Source: Platycnemis pennipes (Eukaryota > Arthropoda > Insecta > Odonata > Platycnemididae). From it: a stretch of DNA of 64,000 nt. Numbering within the stretch: the stretch's first letter is position 1; every line of letters starts with the position of its first letter. The DNA is taken from positions 126,212,350 to 126,276,349 of the forward strand of contig OW121847.1 in the NCBI GenBank assembly GCA_933228895.1, in the 5' to 3' direction. Of this stretch, positions 38,001 through 53,000 are shown piece after piece. The notes beneath the pieces were generated by a model. It saw nothing but the letters and a program-made list of their open reading frames with translations. It was not told the origin of the DNA and searched no databases. The translations under genes and the position numbers were made by a program.

Positions 38001-41000
38001 TTTGAGTTCCCACATCGAGTTACGGAAGAAGAACGAGGAGAGAAAACTGAGTAAGCCGCTAAATCCTCAACAGCGTACGTAGATGTACGAGGGAAGAAGG
38101 AAACCGAAAACCTCCCATTAACTCGGAAATGAACGAGGGAAGAGGCAATAGTATTTGAAAGGACAGATGCGCGGAGGAAGCGAAGGAAAGGGGACGAAGG
38201 AAGGAGAATATTGAGACGGAGGAGTATAAGATGGGAGAGGGGAAAGAGAAAGCAACTCTGGACAAGACGAGGAGAGGAGTATTCTTCAGGAGGGCAGGAG
38301 GGTTTCCCCGTGATGGGGAAGAATGGGGTCAGTAGCAGGAGAGAGAATGCCCGATGCACGTTGAGGGGATGGAGAGTGTGCGCGCTAGAGAAGAGATGGT
38401 GCGCCCTTGGAAAGGTGAGTTTAGACCTTCCGCTCCATACAACGGCTCGGAAATGCCCAGCGGAGGCCCCGGTGAGTGATATGCTGTGGGGGTCGGGTCA
38501 TCCGACGGTGGAGCGTGAGGTGATATGCCCGCGGAGCGAAATGGGGAGGCAGGATGTTTGAGGTGGCGAAGGGGACGAGTTCGGGGGACAAGCCGTTCTG
38601 GGACCACGGGATGGAATGCGATCACTCCTGCATGCCGCTCCTTGAGATGCTGCAGTTGAGATAACGCCAAGATACCCATCTCAGGCGATCGGAAGAGCGG
38701 TTGAGTCAACAATATTTATTGTATTAAAAGTTACGCAGCATTCATGGCGTACATGAGTCAAAAGGATGAAGACGGCTAATGAGTTATAATGAGAAAAGGC
38801 GCTCATAAGGAGGCTATGGATCTATAAAGGCTGCTTGTGATTCTCATTACAGCGTAGATTTGGGACTCATTGGAAAAGGAATAAATAAATAAATCAGATA
38901 AAGTACCTACACCTGCTGGTTTTGTAAGAAAATTGTTTCAAAGAGGGGGTAAATTTTACTGCTTTGTTGGAGACATCAGAATGGAAACCCTTCAGATTTA
39001 TCAGAGTTACTTCTTATTTTTAGCGTAGATTTGAAGCCCCAAACCCCCCCAAACGTTAAGAAATTTGCAATGGCTAATAGTCGGAACAGTACATGACTTT
39101 CAACTATAAACTCTACGCTGCCCTAGATTATTTTTTAAAGCCCCCACCTCATATAACGTGGGAGAATTCCGTAGCCCTCAGGGTATTCCCGAGACTGAAA
39201 TGAAAAGACCATATAGAGCTCTATTCCTTTGAATTCCGCACCCTTAAAAGGCATATCACAGTATTCAAAGGAGTAGCACCGGATAAAAAGATTGGCCACT
39301 AAGTAATCCACATTAGGGACATTACCGACCACTTTCAACGCATTACATGGAAATGAGAGAGACAATAACAGATATCCACGGTCATTATACATTACAAATT
39401 GACTGATAATATTCCAACTTCGAAATTCCTCGCCACATAACAAGAACTCTTAACTAAGCACGCTAGTAAGAGCCTTTTCCTCATATTTCACGCTATCGCA
39501 CCACTTAAATACGGCATGTAACAAATGGCCCACCCTAATTTTTGATGGCTCGTCAATCCGTCTCCTTGCGAGAAACGCGTGCCCTTTATCGCCCCTCGCT
39601 CTTATGATTGTTTCTCAGCAACCAAAACCAGAATTGGGCAATAAATTTTCACCGTAGCATTTCTGCTCCACCATATCCCACAAGAAGCTGAGTAACAAAA
39701 CTCATCTCTCAAGAAATTGAAATTCTGCCCTCGCCTGAGATATGCGCCGGTTGAATCCCCTTTCCATTTTTCCTGCTTTATAATAAACTTTAAACAATAT
39801 TATGGTTTGTGATTAACTTGTATGCTATTAACAAACAAATACTAAGTAGAACCATAAATAAATAGATAGGCAATATTGATAAATAAATAATTAGGGCAAT
39901 AAAAATAATATGTCGGGAGTTAGTTCAGTTAATCCGTATGCAATTAGGACGCGAATGATTCCGGTAAATACAAAATATTTATCAATGAAAGCAAACAATG
40001 GATAAGAAAATGAAGAAGACACGGTACAATTTACTTCTTCTCGTATCCCATCTGGTGTCAAATTACTAAAGCCAGAGGGAAATGGGATTTACTGTAAAAA
40101 ATCTTTTCTGACCGCCATTTTTTATCTAATCATAGTTCTCAAGCAAATGTTACGCCATGCCTGTCGTTTACAATGGATAAATCATCATGGAATTTGTATG
40201 TATATCTCCGCCACTACTCATCAAATATAGACATTTACTCTTCCTTTGATAACGGACTCCTCACCTCCACCTAACATTTTCTGAAAAAAATGACCTATTT
40301 GGAAAGCGAAAAAAAGCAGCATTCTTTTTGATTAGGCAAGCACAACAAACTGCATTTGCAAAGCAATGCAATGGCAACAGTTCTAGTTTGCCACAGTAAA
40401 AGCGTATCATCTCTCTTAAAGATCAAGCAAAAATGGGGGATCGGGTAGGAAAAGTATCTTAAGTACTGTCTTCCCATCACAAGGGTCTGGGTTCGAATGC
40501 CGGCTGAGGCAGAAATATTCGAACGGTATACCCAGTCCCCTCTTGAGTGCTAAGAGGAGAACACTTCAAGTTCAGTACTCTCTCGGGAGCGTTAAATCGT
40601 GTCCTAAACTTAGTGCCATTAGATGGGAAAGGGCAAATGCTGACGCAAGGTATCTTTCCCTCTACCCTCCATTTCCTGAAATATTCCTGCCCATATCCAA
40701 TTACCCACCCATCCTGAACGGCGAAAATAGCCTTAGCTGTAGGCCATTTTCCCCGAACAACTAACGAAGGCGAGAATAGCGCAACCACCGTCCATGCTTG
40801 CACCTACGAATTATCGATGACCTCTGGGACGGGATCGTACGACGCAGGCAGCAGCGTCCGTGGGACAGAAACTCGCCGGAAGGCGACTATTTCCGTTTTC
40901 GGGGCACAGGGTCCGGTGTGAGTTGGTGTCAGACGCTCCTTCGGTTCTCGTCCGAAAGGAAACACGTCAGTCGGGCGCGGGCCGGCCAATCCCTCCCTGC

Positions 41001-44000
41001 ATACGTGCACCGAAACGCCCACGGAAAATCCCATCCCCGCTCTGACGCAAGCGGTATTTTAATGGGTCCGGACAACGGTTTCGGGCACCTTAAATTCGAG
41101 GACTGGGAGGAGCGTTGGATTTCCGCACCTGGCGGACGTCTCAACTCGCCGAACTTCCATCCTCGCCACGTTCCGGAGTCGTCCCACGCAGTGGGGGACG
41201 TGTCGAGAGGGAGGTGAAGAGGGACCCTGGCGTATCTTTCCGAGTTTTAGCGGGAGTGGAGTGGAGGTGTCGGCGACGCGAGGACGAGGGCTGGAGGAAG
41301 GGAGGAAAGGCCAGTGGTTGACGGGGAGATATGACGAAAGCCTGCTATGCATTTGGACACGCGCTATCGCAACGTGGGAAACGAGAGTAGAGGCGTAAGA
41401 TCAGGCCCGCCTAAGTAGAGATGGGTAAATTACCGTAATTTTCAATTGAGGTAAATTACGGTAATTTCCGAAAATTACCGTAATTTTCCGGTAATTTTAA
41501 GATTTGAGCTGTAAATCCTTATCAGAGGACTCAAAACGAAATCAAATAGTATTATGATATAAATGCCGACGCTTATGTCAAACATATCACGACATTTATC
41601 TATTATAACTCATTTAAAAAATTAAAACGAAGTTGGCAGCAACACGCAATTTGCCTCTCTTTTGTCACACCATGAGAAATTTTCGTTCCAAAGACATACC
41701 TCTGCGCAATGTGCATTTGTTATTTACTCTGAATTAATTGGAATTAATCATGGACACGATGTAAACAAAATGTCTTAGCTTCTCAATTTATAATATCACC
41801 CATCCCAATGGTTTCTTCGTGAGGAAGAAATTTTCTGAAAAAGAACTTTTCTGAAAATTACCGGTTATTACGGTAATTTTCAGGGGTGTTGGTAATTTAC
41901 GAAAAATGCCACGGTAATTTACCAAGTTGCCCATCTCTACGCCTAACTCCCCGGCGCGGCGGCTGCCCGGGATGCCGCGAAGGAAGAGGTGCCGTGGGGA
42001 TGGAAAAAGCTTTTTTTATTAGGAGGATGTCAACTTAATTCATGTCCAACAAGCTAGTTTACTGATGTTTTTACTACTACATTTAACTGGTGAATATGTT
42101 TAACAACAGGGTTTGATAAGCGGGGAGGGGGGGCGCTGGAATACTCTCTTGCCCGGGTGAAATTTTTGTCCGAAGCCGGCCCTGCATACGATTGAGCAGC
42201 AAAAATTAATGGAATCCGTTAGTTGGAGCCAGGTATGAAGTTAGAACGAATGCAACGAAGACCACCGAGGTTAAAGAAAGGTCGGTAAATTGATAAATGT
42301 GTTGCCTTAAGCCTCAAGCTTCGTAGGGGATTGCTATCAGACCACTGATTACAATGTTGACCGAATCATTTAAGTTAATTCGAAGCCGATCAGTTTAGCG
42401 ATGAGTTTTAAAATTCTTTGGCAGCCTCTGTGAATTAGAATCAATTTGATATCAAGAACAAAATCAGAGCGATAGTGAAGCCTTAAAATCAGGCTTAAAA
42501 TGTCCTCCTTCCGAATTATAGAAGATCAAAACTGATGCCGTAGAAATTAGGCAGATCGTATATGAATAATGGACATCGAATGTGTATTTAGGTAGCAAGC
42601 TTGTGTTATATATGGATAAAAAGCTCTTTATTTAACAGACTCATATTTATTTCACCCTTGAATTTCTTCTCTAAAATAAATATACCACATTATGGCAATC
42701 AATGCTCGATATTTTCTTGCTTAGTGGTTTGCTAAATTGTTTAGAACCATGCGCATACTTGAAATGCATAACCAAGTGAATGGCTCACAAAAAAAGTTTC
42801 TTCGCAGGACCCGAATGACGATACGTTGGTTACACTGATTCTCTTGCTCTCCCACGCATCGTCCATGTGCTGTTGCTGACATTTCGGGGAAGGCGACAGG
42901 CAATTAAGGTCATGTGCGTCAATTAGGACAGGATGGTAAGTGAGCAGTGGGAGGAATTTCAGGGAGAAACCGAAATGGCGCTAAAGTGTTTAAAGTGATA
43001 TAACGTGCCAGGGTATGGTGTGAGTACTCCACTTGAGATACTCTCTACATTCAAGTAGGAAACCGGTTTAACACAATAAAAATGGTGCAGTGGATGGTAT
43101 CATCAGTTACATGATGCTTCACTGAAGTGAAACATGTCGTAAATAAATCTCCTTAACCTGTGGAACGCTAAATTTTTAACCCTTCATCCTGCAATAAAAA
43201 TGCACTACCCAGATTCATAACCGGTCCCTCTGGATGGAAAGCCAATACTCAAACCACCACGTCAACCCAATCCCGACCCCTCAGGAGGTTTGAAGGGTAC
43301 TCTGTTGATTTAGTCAATCGATGAGAGAAGTCGTGGGGAGGTAATACTCTTCGTTTCGGGGAAATGGAGTGGGTGTCTTCAGATTGAAAAATTTTCTTTG
43401 GAAGACGGAAACCCTAACGGAATAAAATGGGGAAATGGGGTAAGTGGAGTGTATTGAGGGAATATGAACTCATAAATGATGTTTGCTTAAAAAATTAGGA
43501 GGAAAAATTATTATTTTTTTAATTGAATTAAAAATGCTCTCAAAAAGACATCAAGTCAGGCAACAAATCAAACACCTTTTTTTATTAAATTTCCAAAAAG
43601 ATATGGCTAAATTTTTGATCAAATATATCTGTGTTAAAATCAGAGAAGCTGAAGAGTATATAAACGCTAAATTTTATAGTACAAATGCCAAAAAGAAAAG
43701 AAAAATAGAGTTTTTGTGGGTCAGCAATGCATTATCCATAAGTATCCATGTTGAATGTTTTATTTTGAATAAAAAAAAATTCTTATAGTTGCTAACCCCA
43801 ACGTTGTGCACAGATATACTTCTGCTCTAACTTAAGCCAGAATTTCACCTAACCGAAAAGTTTCATTCCCTAGAGATCCAGGGCCTCGATCATGGATCTT
43901 CATAACGCGTGCTTTAGCGTCATCGTTATTTTTTTATTTAACTTATGTCAGAGAGAACGTGATCTCCATTCTTCATTTTTCGCACAGCACCTCAAATCGC

Positions 44001-47000
44001 TTATTACAATCAGTGGAGTGAACTTTATAGGTGGTTATTGTCAACACTGCGTAACTCATAAGGGGTAAGCGTTAACGATAAAGATTGCGATAACGCGAAA
44101 GAGTGACCGAGGTTTGAATTAGAGCAGTGACAGATATTTTCACTGGTACACCAATTAACATTTTTCTTGCTGGTGTGTTTTGAAGAGAGCATTTCAAAAC
44201 CAGTGAACCGTCCTTCAGTGGGTAGGTTAGTCTGCAGACCCCTTGACGCCTTGCGACAAAAGTATGATTACGGTGACAGCAATGATTCCGGCGACAGATT
44301 TTTCTCTTTTTAAAGGAGCATATCGATATCCCAAAACCCACCCATTTATTTGGCTTAAAATGGAGTCATCTCACGGTCATCTCCCCTAATAAGAAAAACA
44401 ACGCCTGATGTTCTATCTAGTAGCTGTGAAATAGAGCAGTACATTTATGAATTTTGAAGAACTCGTCATCAGCAGCAGATCGTAAAACCAAAAAAAAATG
44501 AAGCAGGACTCAAACCTAATAGACACCTACACTTTTCCCTTTACATGTAAGTACCTTGTCTTAGTGCAGAGAATAAAAAAAATACTAGTACTTTAATGTA
44601 AATTTTACTTCATTTTTCTGCCTAGATGTATTATTTTGAGTAGTTTTGGAGTGGAAGAAAACGCACTTACAAATAATTAAGTGCTCTCAAATGTATTCAA
44701 AATAAAAAACAAAAACTACACCATTAACTTAAAGAGTAGCATTGTATACATATATTGAAAAACATTTCCACTTCCATCTCGGAAAATTCTTATTCAAAGT
44801 ATCTTTTGGAAAAACCAAGAGTTTATGTGCTTCTCTTTTCGTATAGCCGAGCACCCTACTGAGACTCAACCGAAACAATGACGCTCCACCATTCGATCAC
44901 TAAAATATTTATTTCTTGATTGTCTCTTGTTATAAAAAGTAAAATATTGGTGGAAATTTGGCGTATTTAACTGCTCCTCACAAGCGAGCCTGAGAAAATC
45001 TTACAGAAGGAATATCGCATCTACAGGAGATGTGATTTTCCTGGAACTGAAAAAATATTTATAATCGAAATGTATCTGAGAGAAGATTGACGTTCAAATT
45101 GAAATGTGGAACAAATTCGTGACATGATCCTTTTCTTAAGGATGAAATGGCGTAGAATTGAAACCTGATATTTTTCATGCGTTTTTCAAAAGAGTGAATG
45201 ACATTGAGACTCCATCATTATTTGAAAACTGCTCCAAATTTATTTTGGAATGAATAGTGCACTTTCATCTTATATAGCTCATATTAAAATGGGGATTCTT
45301 ACGATAGAATGAGCGTGATATGTTAGGATCAAGACAATAAAAGAAAACATTTGACTCCTAACTCCTCTCGAGAGAAAAGAACTCTTTCCTTATTTGTGAC
45401 TAAAATTGTCAAGCAACTGAGCGTTTTTGGAATCTTTAACGGTAAAAAAAAAATCTATCACTACGCAGATAGCACTGTAATCAGTGCTGCGTAGTGATCG
45501 TATTACAGTGAAACATAAGCTTTCCACGCTAGAGTTATTTTAAAATCATACTCTAGCATTCACGAAGAACCATGTGCCCGGTTTTTTATTTGCCATAAAT
45601 TAGTGTATTTAATCGAGAGAAGTGGAAAAGCAAAGAAAAAAAAACTTTTTAAGAAATAGATTGAACACTAAAGCATTGATGCATGTAAATGCACCCGCAG
45701 GCAGTTCCAGCAAAGATACTGTCACGTTATAAATATCAAGGTAAAAAGCAATTACCAGAACGCCTCTCAGGAAGTACTGAGCACAGTTAAATCGTAAATG
45801 ACTGTGTCCTGCCGTATAATAGTAAAGAGTTTCCTAGGTGCTAAAAATGACATAAAGACGCCAAAGAGAATTCTGAAGGCTTCCCAGGGTTGTTCAAATT
45901 TTGCTGAGCATGTCATAAAGCGAAAAATATTTCAGCAAGTAAGTCAGTTAAAGGATGAACTGAGCATCGAAGTTTTGATTATGATGCAAGGAGAGTGTAG
46001 AAATGTCAGAACTAAATTGATCAGTACCTAAAAAAACTGTTGACAAAAGATCCGCAGCGGATTATTTCAAATTATGAATTTCTTCAAAGGCGTCGTTATG
46101 GTCATGACATATCTTTTCCCGTTGACAGAATCTCTTTCCATTGATATGCCTTAGCTTCCCTCATAAGAAGTGTCACTTTAAGATAGTGAATGCTTCAGGT
46201 GTTTTCACCCCGCCACTCCGGGAGAGCGCTATTTTATTTCAACCAATTTCATTTCTCGGGCGTAGTCACACAGTGAAAGTAAAGCTGTCTCCTGAGCACA
46301 TAACGCCATACCTTTGCTCGGGCCCCGTAAACACTTTCTGAATTTTAACTAACTCTTCCCCCATCACCCACAAGTAAAATCAATTTCCTTTACGAGAGTG
46401 GACCGGAAAAAGTGGCAGGTGGAGCTCTGGTTTTTTATGGTGCAGGAAACAGAATACCAACTTTCGGCATAATATGGCACCCCTGAACCTCCTCCCCTTC
46501 AACTAACGGAATGAAGTTGCGGACTGCATGGGTGATTTTTTTGAGTAGCTTGCATAAATATCCGGCCGCAGTAGCTAGGTGGATTATGCACGGACCTAGG
46601 AAACACAACTTCACGAATTTGAATCCCGTTTCAGGTACGGATGTTTGTCCTGGGATTGAATTTAGATTAAATAACGGTGCTACAAGGCCTCAGCAGTTGG
46701 GTCACTGTAGAGCCTAATACATACTATTACACTGTAAAAAGTAGATCTGATTTTAAGGTACAAAAGCGATCTGAATTTCAGATGCAACAATTTTAAGACA
46801 GGGTATGTTGAATTTCAGCAGTAATATCTTGTCTAAAAATAAGGCAGGTGAACGACTGAAAATCAGACCATCCAGAATCCTGCTTCCTCTGCTTCCTGCT
46901 TAACTGCTCCTGTACCAACCATCCATGTTCCTGCCTCTTCCGCACCTTGCATCCGTGTTCCTGCCTTAAACCAGACAGCGCTTAAATTCAGATCGCACTG

Positions 47001-50000
47001 AAAATCAGATCAACTTTTTACAGTGTAATTGAGCGATAATGTGAAACATATAGATTTGTCCAGCCTCTTTTTTATGGTTTTATAGTAACTTCAAAATAGG
47101 TAACTTCAGGAAATTAAATTGATTTAAAAAAGGAAACCTCTTAAAACCGAAAAGAGGATTGTAGTTTTTTTATCAGAACAAGATTTACTCAATTTAAAAT
47201 TCGCCCTCTGTCCCGGAAAAATTAATTACTGTGCCTATACAAAGATAAATATTTTGAATTTCTCTTTATATAGTCGTATAAGCGGGAACATGAGAAAACG
47301 TCCATAAATCAAGAAAACATTCACGAATCAGTCTTGGTCACATAGGGAGAAACATAAATCCAACACCTAATCAAGATAAATTGACAGAAATTCCGCGTCC
47401 AATTACCTCTCCTTCGAGTGCATGAGATGGGAGTGAAGCAAGCGTCCTTGAGAATTAATTCCCTAAAACTTTCCAAAAGCGTTCTCCTCCACCCTTCTTT
47501 CATCACGCGAGTAGTTCATCAAATTACCACCGGAATTATATTGACGACCTCAGGTTTCATAAGAAAAACACGTCATCACTCATGAGAGAAACGATTAAAA
47601 TTACCCCACCCGACCATCCACCGCGCCAAATTACACGGCGTCCTTGAGTTATAATCGCACCTTCTCGATGGGCGCCCGACAATTGAACGCGAGGATGGAA
47701 ATGAATTCGCCACGTACTTTTGCAACTCCCTACCTCCCTCCGCAGCGGAGCCACTCCGGGCGTTACTACCGCCGTCTCCCGGGAATTACTTTGCACTTTA
47801 TCCTCCCCCTTGGGGGATCGGGGTTGGGAACACGCGAGAGTGTTACCGGCCGAAGCGATGACGGTCTGAGAGGAATCTCGTGCGCGCTTATGAACGCCCT
47901 TCTCAGCTTCAACTTCTGGACGGGACAACCGGTGGCTCCTTCGCAGGGCCCGCATTACGTCCACAGAGGCTCGTGTCCTCCAGATAATCTCCCGTAATCT
48001 CCCCTCGCGTCTCCGAAGGCTGATGGGTCGTGTGGGGTTGGCAGGTGAGCGAGGACGGGAGCGAAGGCGGGCTGGCGAGGTGAAGAGGGGGAGTTTCGGG
48101 CACGGGAGAGTGGGCAGGGGTGGCCGAGAGAACGCCCCCGTAAAGGGCGCTTGGTTAATTGGGAGAAAAGGGCGCGGAGAAATTGCTTGCCACCGGACCC
48201 GGATGATGCGCCATGTTGAAATCCCCGCACTGCTCCAGAGAGCTAGCCAGAACATCCCACCCGCTAGGTCCACTGTGGACTCTCCTCCACTCCCTCCCTC
48301 TCGCTTTTCCCTCCTCCACCCTCAGTTGCCTAGATTCCTCGACCCCTTACATCCTCGGGGTCGAACGCTGATTAGGACTTATGGGACTGTGCGGGAAGGT
48401 CAAACGAGAGCTGGGCGAAGGTGGGAGGGTTTGGATACAACCCGGTTCCTTCCAAACGCAGACTGGGACCCAGAGAGAGCAGAACTTCGCTACAGGGGTG
48501 GGATTTCCAGTGCCCCATCCGGGAGGAGGTAAGTGGGAAGGTGAGGCGACTCATTTAAAAAGAGGCGTGTCCCTCTCAGCGTCAGAGGCGATGAGAAAAA
48601 CGCACGAGAAACTCTAAGCCTAATTTGTCCCGGCCTCCCTAGGGTACCTACGCAAATCCTCATTACGATTGAGTAATTGTCGAGCGCATGAGTGGCCAGA
48701 CGAGAGTTTATCCACTGATCCTGGAACTGAGGACATCTTGAGAAATGAGAAGATTTCGTACGGCTACCACTCACATTTCATCATGAGAGCTCGAGATCTT
48801 TCAATAGTCCGTCATTCTACCCTTTGAGTTTCAATCAGTAAAGTAATCAAGAGTTGAGAGAATGTTTTGATGGATGGCGAAAAATAACAAAAGGCATCTT
48901 TTTCCAGATAACCAAAAATACTGATGGATACACTGGAAATATTCAATGCCATAAAACCTTTCTGACTTTTAACACAGACAAGTCAATGAGCATGATAAAA
49001 TCATCCCTCTCTATTGACATTCACGAATAACTAAGTTACGATAACCTATATAAATGAAAGTGTCCGCTCTTCTCATCCTAACTAAAATAACTGTACTGTA
49101 GTCTACTTTATTTCCTTCGTGTCTGTGTGTAAACAAGAATAAATCTTATTTCTGGCGAAGAAAACGCTTGAAAATCACTAACAATAATTAAATTGTATGT
49201 ATTTTACTTACTGTATTTATGCAATGAAAACATGACAATTTAAAACCTTGATTTAATTAACAAAATCCGCCAGAGATCCATGAGTATGAGTCTATAGTCG
49301 CGGTTTAAAAATAAATGTAAGAAAATTAATGTGAATCTGATAACATACATGTGAAGTATTAATTCATTCAATTATGATAAAACTAGTAAAAATGTTTCAC
49401 TACGTTTCCTCTACTTAAAATTCTTCATCAAAACGTGACATCAAAACTTCAACCTTACAATTAGTCTCCAGTTGGTTAAATGACAGTCTTAGCTCAAGGT
49501 TCACGTTTATGATGCTCCACTACTAAATGACTTGCAATCATACTGTTATGACCCGTGCATATAGCACTTGACAATTCTCCCCCACAGTAATCAGAAAGGA
49601 AATGAAGCAATATGCGTGAGTAAACTGTTTAGTCTGGCGAAATGAGGTCCTCAAATTCTGCCCCTTCACATTAGCAATAACAAAACTCACGAAACACCCT
49701 CCATATCCCTGAGAGGAACTCAAGTCTGCATTTCCACGGTTAGTGGGCAAGCTTTTCCATTTAGCTAAGATAAATTGACGGATAAACGAGGGAAATAAAT
49801 TTAAAAAATAAAATTCTACACAAAATAATTTGCAACTGAAGCAAACTACGTATCATTTTTAAAAATTAAAATTAAAAATTTTCAAAATTGAATATCCCAA
49901 TGCCGTGTCCCTTAAAAAATCACTTTTACAGGGTCGTTACAATTATGAGGCTGTTAATCATGCTTGTACGACTTCAGCTCCATTGAAACTGACAAATACT

Positions 50001-53000
50001 CTATTTTAGTGAGCATACCATTACAAAGGTATCACAAAACTTCGAATGAATATGCAGAAATAAAATTAAAAATAAGGGTTGACATCTCATCTCATTATTT
50101 CACTGAAAATTAAGATTATATATTGGTAAACTGATACGAGTGACAGAATAGAAGAAAGGAGAAAAATGCAAAATGTTTCCTATGCTTCTAAGTAGTCTCC
50201 TTGGGTCAATTTAGTGGTCCTTGCAAAAAGCGGTCCTTTGTAAAATCATTCTTTTTTTGCGCAAATGAAATTTCTTTGGGCACTTTTAATCCGTTGAAAA
50301 ATATATCTCAATTCCATTCCTAAACTGGTAGAAAGTAAGCAGCAAAATAAGACAGATTAACTGCATACCACATATTTTCCCATTGCAAAATCATCGAGAT
50401 ACTTAATGTATCCGATATCCGCGAATGATGAAATAGCCATGAAAGTATAAAACATTTAGGGCAACATGACATTCTATGCAACAAAGTGATATTTTCATGA
50501 ATCCACATCTACATAACACCCTGAAAGTCGCTCATACAGATCAACCTCTCGGTTCCAGTCCAAAAAAATTCAAAACATATTTATTCAATACAGTGTCCTC
50601 AGAAGTTTGCAGCAACATACTCGGGCCTTCATCGTTAGTGGACGTTGTTTGCAGCTTAGCAAATAATTTATGTGCTTTTCTATTAGTATATAGACACTGT
50701 TTGTTTCGCATGTGGTTTTTAGTGTCATAGAAATTCATTTAAGGCTCATATAATAATCATATAAGGCAGCAATTAAAATAAGCACAATACGATATTATCT
50801 CCTAACTATTATGATAGATGCATACGCGGATATATGCATAAAAATCAACATACATTGGTAAATAGTTCTATACAGATTTTTTCATTTCTATAGTGTTACG
50901 ATAGTGATTCATTTTCACTGGAATTACCACCAAATTACCTTAATTCTGGATTGCTCCAATCACATATCCATTAGAAATTGTAAAATAAAAAGTTACACCT
51001 TTGGCCAATCAGAATGAACTTTAATGAAAGCCTGAAAAAGACCTTTTTTGTCGCGATTTTCCGCCTACAGCTCCGATTACGAGTGGTCGATTTTCACGAC
51101 TAATTATTTACCTTAAGTCCGGGAAAACAAGCATTCAAATTTACAAAATTACAAAACATTGAATGCTGTGGCTTCATCTTCAATACTGGGAAATTTATAT
51201 TTATAACAAAAAGATTAAAAATAGCAATACCCCCATTCACTCCTTTACAGAGAAACCTTATTATGAAGAGGCACAAATAATTGATGTAAACGATTAAAAA
51301 CCCTAGAATCGTGTACTCTATTACGATACATTTCTTATTTCCCGTATATTTTAAAGGAATATAAATAGTAAAAGATATCTGCAATGATATACAGATGCTA
51401 TTTCATCCTAAATAAAAAAAGTCTTCAAAATAATCAATCAAAATTAAGTGCATCCTTTAGACTTAGCGTAAGAAGTTAATGCTGATTATTCTAATAACTA
51501 TATCGCTGAGGTAAGCATGTGGATTAATACTTTAAGCAACTAGCACTATTTTGCGTCAAATGTAAATTCTTCGGTAACAATAAGGGACAAATATAAATTA
51601 GATAGGTATTTAAGATAGGTCATTATTGGCTTTTTGCTCGTCTGGATAAGCAATAACGTAATTTTTGTATAATAGCATAGTTTTAGACGCTAACTTGCAT
51701 GCTAGGCAGGTAACAAGAAATATTTGAGCAAAATTGGGCAGTGTTTCCAGCCAGAGGAAGAATGTCCATGTTTAGCATATTTTAACAGCGAAACCGGTAG
51801 CATAGTTCCTAAAAAAAAAGAGAAATTTTAACTCGATAATTCGATATTGTATTTCTGGTGCTGAGTCACTTCCAGCCACATACTCTTGTGGTGGCTTCTA
51901 CAGTACTAAGTAGGTGCAGATTAAGTGCGATATATGGAGTGTCCAAAGAGCGTAATGACTGCGAAACATACTAACTCGAGGTTTTGATCAATAACTCAAT
52001 AGTTTCACATGAATTTAATTCAATATTAGAGCTACCGATGCCGAGTAAACAGAGAAAGAGAGAGTTAATTATTTGCGATGAATTATTTTTCCATTTGAAC
52101 GCTGGCATCACCTCAGTTACTTACAGTGCTAGGAGCGCACGCAACAGATCCTATGCCCCTATCCCAACTGAAACACCGGGTTGCACACTTGCCATAAGTG
52201 GCTACCGAAGCTTCGGGAAGTACACACTGAACCGGCCTCTGAAGTGTTCCCGATAAACACGCACTAGTACGCCCCGCACAATTCTCCTGTGCCACCCGGC
52301 GGTCAGCGGCCACCTCTCGCTTAATCCCTCAGTAGTTCCGAGGACCCTTTTTGTCCCCCGACGCAATGAAAAATGCAACCGGATCATTTGCGGTTTAAGC
52401 GGCCAACGCGGAGCGACCCGTTTTTAATTCGCCGGCCTTTTGTCGGCAGGCAGGCGGCGCGGCGCGTTGCGGAGGAATGTCGACCACGGGACCGCATCGA
52501 CGGGAACAAAAGGGGACTGGCCGGGTTAATTTTCGCGGGAGAGTGAATCCAGCCCAGAGGGAATACGAAAGAGTGGAAAAGGATAAAAGGGAATGAGGAA
52601 ATCAAGGGAGGGAACGATGCAGAGAGCAAGGGCGCATGTTTTGAGAGGGAACAAATATGGATTCGTCAGAGGGCGGGGCGAAGCCGGATGGAGAGCGTGG
52701 CATTCTCGTCTCAGCGCCATAAGGTGGGGAGGGGTTCATTTTCTTAATCCGTCACCCAATGCCAGTGAAATATAACTCAAAGCATTGAGGCAATTTCCTC
52801 TTCGCGGATACCGCGCATATACAATGCGCGGGGAATGTGCAGTTCGTGTGAGGAGCGATGTTAATCCGGTAGGCTGTGATGTTGAATGCATGACGAGCTT
52901 AGCGAGGAAAATTTCAATCTCCAGGGGAACGATGAGGCGCGCTTTGTTTAGCGAGGAGCGGAAACCCTCGCAATCTTTATACTAAAACCGTAACATTCCC

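Noticed and set aside
43483..43788. 101-codon Lys/Ile-rich plus frame
   Set aside because: Its composition simply reflects AT-rich DNA; no motif.
47557..48532. Frames of 238 (minus) and 169 (plus) codons
   Set aside because: They lie in a CpG-rich, stop-poor island; the compositions are Arg/Pro/Ser-biased without recognisable motifs and the frames compete on both strands.
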